From an uncultured Chlorobiaceae bacterium (GTDB lineage: Bacteria; Bacteroidota; Chlorobiia; Chlorobiales; Chlorobiaceae): a stretch of DNA of 7,111 bases. Where the stretch lies: positions 1-7,111 of the forward strand of contig CAIXCO010000288.1 of assembly GCA_903917955.1 (NCBI GenBank). The letters run 5' to 3'. Position 1 is the first letter of the stretch. The number at the start of each line of letters is the position of its first letter. The notes below the pieces were generated by a model. It was given only the letters and a program-made list of their open reading frames with translations. It did not search any database and was not told the DNA's origin. The position numbers and the translations under genes were made by a program. Shown here in pieces: positions 1 to 6,395 of this stretch.

Positions 1-107
1 ATATACATTCCCGTTACAAAAAGAACCACCATGCACAGGGCATTAATCCAGTGATACAGCCTCACCGGCAGCCTCCAGACATAGATCTCTTCAATTATTC
101 TCCCCAT
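1..107 (-). CDS. hupC: Ni/Fe-hydrogenase b-type cytochrome subunit, N-terminal 35 codons (partial)
   Basis: This is the start of the cytochrome b subunit that anchors the hydrogenase and passes electrons from the small subunit to the quinone pool in the cytoplasmic membrane. The frame opens with ATG at 107 and stays open to the window edge. It begins MGRIIEEIYVWRLPVRLYHW and continues into a hydrophobic stretch that is the start of transmembrane helix 1. The VWRLPVRLYHWIN pattern is typical of the HyaC/HupC/HoxZ family, and its His is a likely haem b ligand. The start is supported by a GGAG Shine-Dalgarno at 115-118, seven bases upstream. It lies 13 bp after the hupL stop, in the usual small-large-cytochrome order, so it is almost certainly co-transcribed. 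The rest of the gene (normally about 200-240 residues) lies beyond the left edge. The synonym is hyaC. The family call is confident although the fragment is short. Confidence 0.88.
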   Translation of the reverse strand, partial: MGRIIEEIYVWRLPVRLYHWINALCMVVLFVTGMY

Positions 108-120
108 GACACAGCTCCGT

Positions 121-1839
121 TTAGACGATTGTAACCGAGGTAATCTCCTTGCCATTCATATCAAAAAGATGAGAGGCACAGGCAAGACACGGATCGAATG
201 AGTGCACCGTTCTGAGAATCTCAAGCGGCTGTTCAGGATTGATCATCGGAGTTCCCTTCAGCGCCGACTCATAAGCGCCTGAATTGCCATTGACATCGCG
301 TGGAGAGGCATTCCAGGTGGAGGGCACAACAATCTGATACTCCTTGATCTTCTGCTCCTTGATGTGAATCCAGTGACCGAGCGAACCGCGGGGAGCTTCA
401 GTGTAACCGAATCCCTTGCACTCCTCTGGCCAGGTTGAGGGCTCCCATCGATCACTGTTGAAGGTACGAAGGTCACCGGTTTTGATATTTGCAATCAGTT
501 GATCGTAGTAATGGCGCATGAACCCTGCGGTCTGCTTGCATTCGATACCCCGGGCCGCAGTACGACCAAGTGTCGAAAAGAGCGCTTCAGGACCGACACC
601 AAGCGTTGAAAGTACCATACCCACCGTATCCTTGATCATCGGGTCACCCTTTGCATAGGCAATCAGCACGCGAGCAAGTGGGCCAACCTCCATCGGGTGG
701 TTTCTCCAGCGAGGTGTTTTCAGCCAACTGTACTTTTTGTCGGTATCAAGATGCTCAAAAGGCGGCTTGGGGCCGGTATACTTGGGGTTGGTCTCACCCT
801 GCCAAGGATGAAGCCCCTTGCCATCTCCCTTGGAGTAAGTATACCAACTGTGACTCACCTCTTCGGTAACCTGCGAAGCATCCCTCGGATCAACGTCAAT
901 AACCACGCTGAGATCCTTGTTGAGAATAGCTCCCCTCGGCCAGAGCAGTGTCTTGAAATCATCAAGCGTCGTCTCAGGAAAATCACCATAACTAAGATAG
1001 TTACCAAGGCCACCACCGTGCAACCAACCCTTGTAGTATCCGGCAATGGCAAGAAGATCGGGAATATAGACCTGGTCGATAAAGGTATTGGTCTCATCAA
1101 TGATTTTCTTGATCATCGACAGACGCTCAATATTGATTGCCGTGTCACTATTCGGATCAATCGCACAGGCCATGCCACCTACCAGATAGTTTGGATGAGG
1201 GTTCTTTCCACCAAAAATGGTATGAATCTTGACAATCTCTTTCTGGAAATCAAGAGCCTCAAGATAGTGAGCCACCGCAATAAGATTCACCTCCGGCGGA
1301 AGCTTGTAGGCTGGATGGCCCCAATAACCGTTCGAGAAAATGCCAAGCTGGCCACTCTCAACAAAACCAACCAAGCGCTGCTGCAAATCCTTGAAGTAAC
1401 CAACCGACGATTTTGGCCACGGAGAGATGCTCTGCGCAAGGACGGAAGTCTGTTTCGGATCAGCCTTGAGGGCGCTGACAACATCAACCCAGTCAAAAGC
1501 ATGGAGATGGTAAAAGTGCACCAGATGATCCTGGGTCACCTGGGTTGCATTCATCAGATTTCTGATGATACGGGCATTGGTTGGAATGGCGATTCCAAGG
1601 GCATCCTCGACGCAGCGAACCGATGCAAGGGCATGTACCGTCGTACAGACCCCGCAGATCCGCTCTGTAAAGGCCCATGCATCCCGAGGATCACGTCCTT
1701 TGAGGATCACCTCAATACCGCGCCACATCGTGCCGCTGGAGTAGGCATCCTCAATCACATTACTGTCATTCAGCTTCGCCTCTATTCTCAAATGTCCCTC
1801 AATACGAGGAATCGGATCAACAACTATTTTTCTGGCCAT
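121..1839 (-). CDS. hupL: Uptake [NiFe] hydrogenase large (catalytic) subunit
   Basis: This 572-residue protein carries the NiFe active site that splits H2 into protons and electrons in a group 1 membrane-bound hydrogenase. Nickel and iron are held by two CxxC pairs, both present: RICGVC (C62, C65) near the N terminus and DPCLAC (C551, C554) near the C terminus. Active-site canopy residues of E. coli Hyd-1 have counterparts at matching spacing: E14 in RIEGH, D104, P483-R484 in APRGSLGHW, and D549. After H557 there is a 15-residue C-terminal peptide, LFDMNGKEITSVTIV, which a HyaD/HupD-type endopeptidase removes after nickel insertion. The length is normal for the family and there is no frameshift. 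The ATG at 1839 is preceded by GGGAG (1846-1850) at good spacing. It starts 15 bp after the hupS stop. The protein has no signal peptide, as expected, because it is exported attached to the Tat-targeted small subunit. The synonym is hyaB. The maturation genes are not in this window. Confidence 0.97.
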   Translation of the reverse strand: MARKIVVDPIPRIEGHLRIEAKLNDSNVIEDAYSSGTMWRGIEVILKGRDPRDAWAFTERICGVCTTVHALASVRCVEDALGIAIPTNARIIRNLMNATQVTQDHLVHFYHLHAFDWVDVVSALKADPKQTSVLAQSISPWPKSSVGYFKDLQQRLVGFVESGQLGIFSNGYWGHPAYKLPPEVNLIAVAHYLEALDFQKEIVKIHTIFGGKNPHPNYLVGGMACAIDPNSDTAINIERLSMIKKIIDETNTFIDQVYIPDLLAIAGYYKGWLHGGGLGNYLSYGDFPETTLDDFKTLLWPRGAILNKDLSVVIDVDPRDASQVTEEVSHSWYTYSKGDGKGLHPWQGETNPKYTGPKPPFEHLDTDKKYSWLKTPRWRNHPMEVGPLARVLIAYAKGDPMIKDTVGMVLSTLGVGPEALFSTLGRTAARGIECKQTAGFMRHYYDQLIANIKTGDLRTFNSDRWEPSTWPEECKGFGYTEAPRGSLGHWIHIKEQKIKEYQIVVPSTWNASPRDVNGNSGAYESALKGTPMINPEQPLEILRTVHSFDPCLACASHLFDMNGKEITSVTIV

Positions 1840-1854
1840 GAGCTACTCCCTGGG

Positions 1855-2943
1855 TTATGCATTATCTTTGTTATCATGCTTCTCTGATTTCACCTTTTTA
1901 ACAGCCGTCACGGCCGCATGAGCGGCAGCACCGGCAGCAGCAGCACCAACGGCAATCATACCAATTTTATCGGCATTGCTGTCACTGCCAAGGAACGGCA
2001 CTTCGGCAAGCCTCTCATAGAATGGACCCCTGTCCCAGAAATTCGGTTCAGAGCAGCCAATACAGGGATGGCCGGAACCAATAGGGAAACTTGTTCCCCC
2101 GTTCCACTGGATCTTTGAGCATGAGTTATAGGTGGTTGGACCTTTACAGCCCATCTTGTAAAGGCACCACCCCTTTCTTGTCGATTCATCATCAAAACTC
2201 GGGACAAACATGCCAGCATCAAAAAAGGCACGTCGGTAGCATTTGTCGTGAATTCGAGTTTTGTAGAAGGCTTTTGGACGGCCAAGACGATCGAGTTCAG
2301 GCAAGGTGCCGAAGGTATGGAAATGCGCAATGACGCCAGTCATCACCTCCGAAATGGGGGGACAGCCTGGTACCTTGACAATAGGCTTGTTCTTGATAAT
2401 GTCAGAGACCGGAGCCGCTCCGGTTGGATTGGGGTGAGCATTCTGCACACAACCGAACGAGGCACAGGAGCCCCAGGCGATGATTGCGGCCGCATCAGCC
2501 GCAGTCTCCTTCAGGGTATTGAGGAAAGAGTCGCCACCCACCATACAGTAAACACCATCATCTTTTGTTGAGGCGTTTCCTTCAACCGCAAGAATATATT
2601 TCCCCTTGTACTCTTTCATGATCCTGTGACGCTGATCCTCAAGCTGAGTGCCTGCGGCCGCGCTGAGAAGGTCGTCATAGTCAAGGGAGATCATGTTGAA
2701 GAGCAAGTCTTCGATCGAAGGATGAGAGGAGCGAATAAAGGACTCGGAACAACAGGTACATTCAAGGCCGTGCAGCCATATAACCGGAGTGCGGGGTTTC
2801 TTTTCCATGGCCTCAACAATGGAAGGCACCATTGATGGCGAAAGACCAAGGTAGACCGAAGTAAGTGAACAGAACTTCAAAAAGTCCCTGCGGCTTACCC
2901 CCCTGGCTTTGAATACATCGGCAAAGGTCTGATTACTTTGCAT
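1855..2943 (-). CDS. hupS: Uptake [NiFe] hydrogenase small subunit, Tat-exported, six-Cys proximal cluster type
   Basis: This 362-residue electron-transfer subunit carries three Fe-S clusters from the NiFe site towards the cytochrome b subunit. Residues 17-23 (SRRDFLK) form a Tat signal, followed by a hydrophobic stretch; cleavage probably falls after A45 by comparison with E. coli Hyd-1. Proximal-cluster cysteines are C62, C65, C160 and C194, plus two extra ones, C64 (in ECTCC) and C165 (in GSCASFGC). In mature numbering these are 17, 20, 115, 149 and 19, 120, exactly as in oxygen-tolerant Hyd-1, so a [4Fe-3S] cluster is expected. E121 matches Hyd-1 E76. Distal-cluster ligands are H232, C235, C260 and C266. 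Medial [3Fe-4S] ligands are C275, C294 and C297, with P287 where a fourth Cys could sit. An Ala-rich helix at about 327-347 followed by a Lys-rich tail is the C-terminal membrane anchor. The start has a strong GGGAGG site. It is the first gene of the hup unit. The synonym is hyaA. Confidence 0.97.
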   Translation of the reverse strand: MQSNQTFADVFKARGVSRRDFLKFCSLTSVYLGLSPSMVPSIVEAMEKKPRTPVIWLHGLECTCCSESFIRSSHPSIEDLLFNMISLDYDDLLSAAAGTQLEDQRHRIMKEYKGKYILAVEGNASTKDDGVYCMVGGDSFLNTLKETAADAAAIIAWGSCASFGCVQNAHPNPTGAAPVSDIIKNKPIVKVPGCPPISEVMTGVIAHFHTFGTLPELDRLGRPKAFYKTRIHDKCYRRAFFDAGMFVPSFDDESTRKGWCLYKMGCKGPTTYNSCSKIQWNGGTSFPIGSGHPCIGCSEPNFWDRGPFYERLAEVPFLGSDSNADKIGMIAVGAAAAGAAAHAAVTAVKKVKSEKHDNKDNA

Positions 2944-2950
2944 TATACTA

Positions 2951-2960
2951 TCCTCCCTTT
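2951..2960 (-). promoter_or_regulatory. Strong ribosome binding site of hupS
   Basis: On the minus strand the sequence reads AAAGGGAGGA and is followed eight to nine bases later by the hupS ATG. It is the strongest Shine-Dalgarno match in the window and fixes the hupS start at 2943, which in turn places the Tat signal at the expected distance from the N terminus. The complex I genes have much weaker sites (GAAGAGA before nuoN, CGGAA before nuoM). Confidence 0.8.
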
Positions 2961-2994
2961 ATAAAAATCAGATTATCTGGAAAGCACCCGTGAA

Positions 2995-3024
2995 GAGATA
3001 TGAGAAAAAAACGTAAGCCGTCAA
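2995..3024 (-). promoter_or_regulatory. Putative sigma-70-type promoter of the hup operon
   Basis: Reading the minus strand, TTGACG (3024-3019) matches the -35 consensus in five of six bases. It is followed after an 18-base T-rich spacer by TATCTC (3000-2995), a weak -10 with three of six matches. This would start transcription near 2988 and give a leader of about 45 bases, reasonable for hupS. A promoter is needed somewhere here because a strong terminator separates hupS from nuoN. An alternative -10 is GATAAT at 2977-2972, which matches five of six bases but has no good -35. Promoter consensus in this phylum is not well fixed in my knowledge, so the exact boxes are tentative. Confidence 0.4.
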
Positions 3025-3036
3025 AGGAATACATCG

Positions 3037-3054
3037 GTTAAACTAACAATTGTT
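3037..3054. promoter_or_regulatory. Overlapping small palindromes upstream of the hup promoter (possible operator)
   Basis: Two inverted repeats overlap here. GTTA-AAC-TAAC at 3037-3047 is a 4-base inverted repeat with a 3-base centre, and AACAATTGTT at 3045-3054 is a perfect 10-base palindrome. They lie 13 to 30 bases upstream of the proposed -35 box, a position typical of activator sites. A+T-rich short palindromes arise easily by chance, so this is only a candidate binding site; I cannot name a regulator. It does not fit an FNR box (TTGAT-N4-ATCAA). Confidence 0.25.
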
Positions 3055-3068
3055 TCTTGAAATACCAT

Positions 3069-3104
3069 AAAAAAACCCCGTTTATCCTTGCGGAAAACGG
3101 GGTT
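3069..3104 (-). terminator. Rho-independent terminator of the nuo operon
   Basis: The arms AACCCCGTTT (3074-3083) and AAACGGGGTT (3095-3104) are perfect 10-bp complements with an 11-base loop, in which TCC/GGA can pair further. On the minus strand the hairpin runs directly into a T tract (plus-strand A run, 3069-3075), the arrangement of an intrinsic terminator. It starts 33 bases after the nuoN stop, so it ends the nuoL-M-N transcript before hupS. On the plus strand the hairpin is followed by A residues, so it should not terminate in that direction. Confidence 0.9.
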
Positions 3105-3137
3105 AAAAAAAATTATGCACCTGAAATGCCAATCACA

Positions 3138-4673
3138 TTATTGCAGGGTAATACCAAACATTGCTGATGAATATTTTGCAAAATCTGAAAGCGGCGTAAA
3201 AAAGAGACCAAAATAGAGAGTCAAAATCATCAGAAAAGCCAAAATAATACGGGGTGCCATTCCAAGATTCATGCTCTTTTCATCCGGCTGTTTTGATTCA
3301 CGGAGGTACATGTTGAGCGGAATCAGCATATAATAGTAAAGCGAGATGACGCTGGTCATGATACCAACCAAAGCGATCCAGATATAAAGGGAACCTTTGG
3401 TCAGCAATGCTGAAAAAATCATCAGCTTACCAATAAATCCCACGGTTGGAGGCAGACCAACAAGAGAGATCAGGAAAACGGTCAAAGCAGCACCTGCAAG
3501 CGGCATTTTTCGACCAAGGCCACGATAATCATCCAGATTCTCGCTTCCAGTCTTGTTCGAGATGAGAATGACCACATAGAATGCACCAAAGTTCATGATG
3601 AAGTAGGAGAGCAGGTAAAAGAGTGTTGCCTGGGTTCCAAACTGATCCATCACAAGAATGCCAAGAAGGAGATAGCCTGCATGAGCAATGGAAGAGTAGG
3701 CAAGCAAACGCTTGACGTTTTTTTGCCAGAGCGCCACAACATTACCATAAATCATCGAAGCAACAGAGAGAATCATGAGCAACGACAGCCAATCAATGCC
3801 GAGCTTGTCTTCTGGAGGAAGTGCAGCATGTGGAATGGCAACATAGAAAAAGCGCATGAGCAAGGCAAAACCTGCCGCCTTTGAAGCAACTGAGAGATAG
3901 GCGGTGACGGGAGTTGGCGATCCCTCATACACATCGGGCGACCAGAAGTGGAATGGCACTGCACCAATCTTGTAGCCGAAACCTGCAAGAACAAGTAGGG
4001 TTGCGAGGATCATCACGAGCGAATCAGAACCATGTGCCGCCAATTCAAGGCTGATCTTGATGATATTGGTCTGGGCCGTTATGCCGTAGATGAGTGAAAA
4101 GCCATAAAGCATGAGACCTGATGATACGGCACCATAGACCAGATATTTCAGGGCAGCTTCCGATGAGCGGGCATTGCGCTTGAAATAACCGGCAAGAATA
4201 TAACCGGTAAAACTCACAAGCTCCATCGAAAGGAAGATCATTATCAAATCAGCCGAAGAGGCCATCATGATCATGCCAATAACCATCGCAACAATGAGTG
4301 CATAGTACTCACCCATACTTTTCACCTCACGGTCAAACTGCTCATCAGCCATCGTAACGACAACTGCTACAATCGCAGAAAGCACAAAAAAGTATTTAAA
4401 GAAGAGGGCAAACTCATCGAGAACATACATCCCGAAAAAGATCTCTCCTGCCGGCAGCCCGTGCTGCTGGTAAATAAAGAAGGTACTGCCCGCAAGCCCG
4501 ACAAGGGTTGTTATCGCGAGCAGATTGTTTTTGCGCCCTTTCGCAACCAGATCGACAACGATAAGGAGCATAAAAAGCGCGGAGAGATAGATTTCAGGAA
4601 TAAAAAACCCAACGCTTCCTTGTACACTTGCAATGATACCCTGGATTTCAGCACCTGATGGCAGCTCGAACAT
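3138..4673 (-). CDS. nuoN: Complex I antiporter-like subunit N
   Basis: This 511-residue polytopic membrane protein is one of the three Mrp-antiporter-like proton channels in the membrane arm of complex I. The charged residues expected along the central polar axis are present: E151 in FLSMELVSFTGY (TM5), K235 in GFGYKIGAVPFHFW (TM7), K265 in SVASKAAG (TM8) and K416 in PPTVGFIGK (TM12). The use of Lys at the TM12 position separates NuoN from NuoM, which has Glu there. Its length is normal (E. coli NuoN is about 485) and the frame is intact. The ATG at 4673 has only a modest GAAGAGA site four bases upstream, and the next Met is too far in. It begins 43 bp after the nuoM stop and is the last gene before the terminator. 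It could be labelled ndhB in the chloroplast-type naming. Confidence 0.95.
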   Translation of the reverse strand: MFELPSGAEIQGIIASVQGSVGFFIPEIYLSALFMLLIVVDLVAKGRKNNLLAITTLVGLAGSTFFIYQQHGLPAGEIFFGMYVLDEFALFFKYFFVLSAIVAVVVTMADEQFDREVKSMGEYYALIVAMVIGMIMMASSADLIMIFLSMELVSFTGYILAGYFKRNARSSEAALKYLVYGAVSSGLMLYGFSLIYGITAQTNIIKISLELAAHGSDSLVMILATLLVLAGFGYKIGAVPFHFWSPDVYEGSPTPVTAYLSVASKAAGFALLMRFFYVAIPHAALPPEDKLGIDWLSLLMILSVASMIYGNVVALWQKNVKRLLAYSSIAHAGYLLLGILVMDQFGTQATLFYLLSYFIMNFGAFYVVILISNKTGSENLDDYRGLGRKMPLAGAALTVFLISLVGLPPTVGFIGKLMIFSALLTKGSLYIWIALVGIMTSVISLYYYMLIPLNMYLRESKQPDEKSMNLGMAPRIILAFLMILTLYFGLFFTPLSDFAKYSSAMFGITLQ

Positions 4674-4716
4674 AATTCTCTTCGTTTATTCTTTAACCTC
4701 TGTCAATTCCATTAAA

Positions 4717-6354
4717 TCACATCTGTGACATCACAACGGGCGAAAGCACCTGAACCAGCTTGTTAATGCTTGAAGTCAACATACCGAGCACGGGCATCGG
4801 ATAGATGCCAAGGAAAATGGTGATCACAACAAGCGGTACAAGCATGGCAAGTTCACGACCGTCAAGATCAAGCTTTCCTTTCCAGTCATGGAAATGAATA
4901 TGCTCATGACCATCCTGGCCGACCTCAAGATCGTAGGCAGCATCATCGTTTCTCTTTCCGAGGAACATCCGCTGCAAAGACCAGAGCAGATAGGCTGCAC
5001 CAAAAACAATACCAAGCACGGAAACCATGGCAATCGGGCGAGTTGTTTCAGAACTGAAGGCGCCGACAAAGACCAGTGCTTCAGAGATAAAGCCACTCAG
5101 GCCAGGCAGACCAAGCGATGCAAACCAGGCTATCGTTACAACCGCAGCATAAACTGGCATGTATGAGGCAAGTCCACCGAACTTGTCAATCTGGCGGGTA
5201 TGTGCACGATCATAAATCACGCCGACAAGAAGGAAGAGCATGGCGGTGATGGTGCCATGGTTGAACATCTGGTAGAGTGCACCAACCATTCCTTCGCTGT
5301 TTCCTGCCGAAAGGCCAAGCAGCACATAGCCCATGTGGCTGATGGAAGAGTAGGCAACCATCTTTTTAAGATCCTTCTGTGCCAGCGCACAGAGTGCACC
5401 ATAAATAATATTGATGGCACCAAAAATACCGATCACATACATTGATTCCCGAAAAATTTCAGGAAAAAGCGGGAAGTTGATACGAATCATGCCATAAGTA
5501 CCAAGCTTCAAAAGCACACCTGCAAGAATAACCGAGATCGGTGTCGGAGCCTCAACGTGAGCATCAGGAAGCCATGTATGGAAAGGGAACATGGGTACCT
5601 TGATGGCAAAACCGACAAAGAGCACAATAAAGGCTATCTGACGCCACAGATGATTTTCAGGAGCGAAAATTGCCCCAGCGACATTAAAGTTAGTCTGGGT
5701 TGCCATGGCAACAAGACTGAAGGTATGCAGACCTGTGGCCGGATCAGTCACACTGAAGTAGAGTCCAATCATGACAAGAAGCATGAAGACCGAACCAAAC
5801 AAGGTGTAAAGGAAGAACTTGATGGCCGCATATTCACGGTTCGGACCACCCCAGATACCGATAAGGAAGTACATCGGAAGAAGCATGATTTCCCAGAAAA
5901 CGTAGAACAGGAAGAAATCAAGCGCGACAAAACAGCCCATCATCGCCGAAGCAAGCAAATTATAGAGGATAAAATATCCCTTCACCTGTTTCTGGATGGT
6001 CCAGCTTGAAAGAACACCGATTGCCGAAACAAGGGCCGTCAGAATTACCATGGTGACAGAGATTCCATCAACACCAAGGAAGTACTCGATATTCAGTGAA
6101 CCAAACCCGCCAAGATTAAGACTGATCCACGGAAGCTTTTCAACAAACTGGAATGAACCCAGTGCGCTTCCACCCGGTCCAGCAGTAATTCCGGGCAACG
6201 AAGGATCGTAACCTCTCCAAATCAGAACCGCCAGCACTCCCTGGGCAAGAGCCGCAAGCAATGAAACAATTCTGATTATCTGCTTTTGCGATGAAGGCAC
6301 AGCAAGTATTACCAGACCGGCAATAATAGGCAGAAAAACAATTAAACTCAGCAT
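4717..6354 (-). CDS. nuoM: Complex I antiporter-like subunit M
   Basis: This 545-residue, multi-spanning membrane protein is the middle proton-pumping module of complex I. Key polar residues are in place: E155 in YVFWEIMLLPMYF (TM5), K252 in FAIKVPMFPFHTW (TM7), K283 in GVLLKLGTYG (TM8) and E425 in LSGFISEALVF (TM12), the last being the NuoM-specific glutamate. The block WLPDAHVEAPTPISVILAG is a family hallmark. It is somewhat longer than E. coli NuoM (509). Part of the excess is a hydrophilic loop at about residues 467-498 that contains HEHIHFH, between the helices following TM12. The start MLSLIVFLPII is the usual amphipathic first helix; the upstream CGGAA site is weak. It lies 41 bp after the nuoL stop and is co-transcribed with nuoL and nuoN. 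The synonym is ndhD. Confidence 0.96.
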   Translation of the reverse strand: MLSLIVFLPIIAGLVILAVPSSQKQIIRIVSLLAALAQGVLAVLIWRGYDPSLPGITAGPGGSALGSFQFVEKLPWISLNLGGFGSLNIEYFLGVDGISVTMVILTALVSAIGVLSSWTIQKQVKGYFILYNLLASAMMGCFVALDFFLFYVFWEIMLLPMYFLIGIWGGPNREYAAIKFFLYTLFGSVFMLLVMIGLYFSVTDPATGLHTFSLVAMATQTNFNVAGAIFAPENHLWRQIAFIVLFVGFAIKVPMFPFHTWLPDAHVEAPTPISVILAGVLLKLGTYGMIRINFPLFPEIFRESMYVIGIFGAINIIYGALCALAQKDLKKMVAYSSISHMGYVLLGLSAGNSEGMVGALYQMFNHGTITAMLFLLVGVIYDRAHTRQIDKFGGLASYMPVYAAVVTIAWFASLGLPGLSGFISEALVFVGAFSSETTRPIAMVSVLGIVFGAAYLLWSLQRMFLGKRNDDAAYDLEVGQDGHEHIHFHDWKGKLDLDGRELAMLVPLVVITIFLGIYPMPVLGMLTSSINKLVQVLSPVVMSQM

Positions 6355-6395
6355 GTTCCGTGTCTGTAAGTTTTCAGATTAAAAGTAAATCCCTT

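Noticed and set aside
697..1887. A 396-codon open frame on the plus strand, antisense to hupL
   Set aside because: It lies almost entirely opposite the unquestionable hupL. Its product has no recognisable domain or motif, and long antisense frames arise readily opposite strongly biased coding sequence. I see no supporting ribosome site.
1956..2330. A 124-codon minus-strand frame inside hupS in another frame
   Set aside because: It is completely contained in hupS, which has every expected ligand in its own frame. There is no sign of a frameshift or programmed recoding.
1..2943. An Isp-type (Isp1/Isp2) hydrogenase operon of sulfur bacteria
   Set aside because: In the Isp arrangement, as I know it, isp1 and isp2 lie between the small and large subunit genes. 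Here the order is small-large-cytochrome b with gaps of 15 and 13 bp, the hupSLC/hyaABC layout.
3074..3104. The nuo terminator hairpin acting as a bidirectional terminator
   Set aside because: Only the minus-strand transcript has a U tract after the stem. In the plus direction the stem is followed by A residues, and there is no plus-strand gene to terminate.
5557..6009. A 150-codon plus-strand frame opposite nuoM, rich in Lys, Glu and His
   Set aside because: Its composition is what the antisense of hydrophobic membrane-protein codons gives. It lies wholly inside nuoM with no separate promoter or family resemblance.
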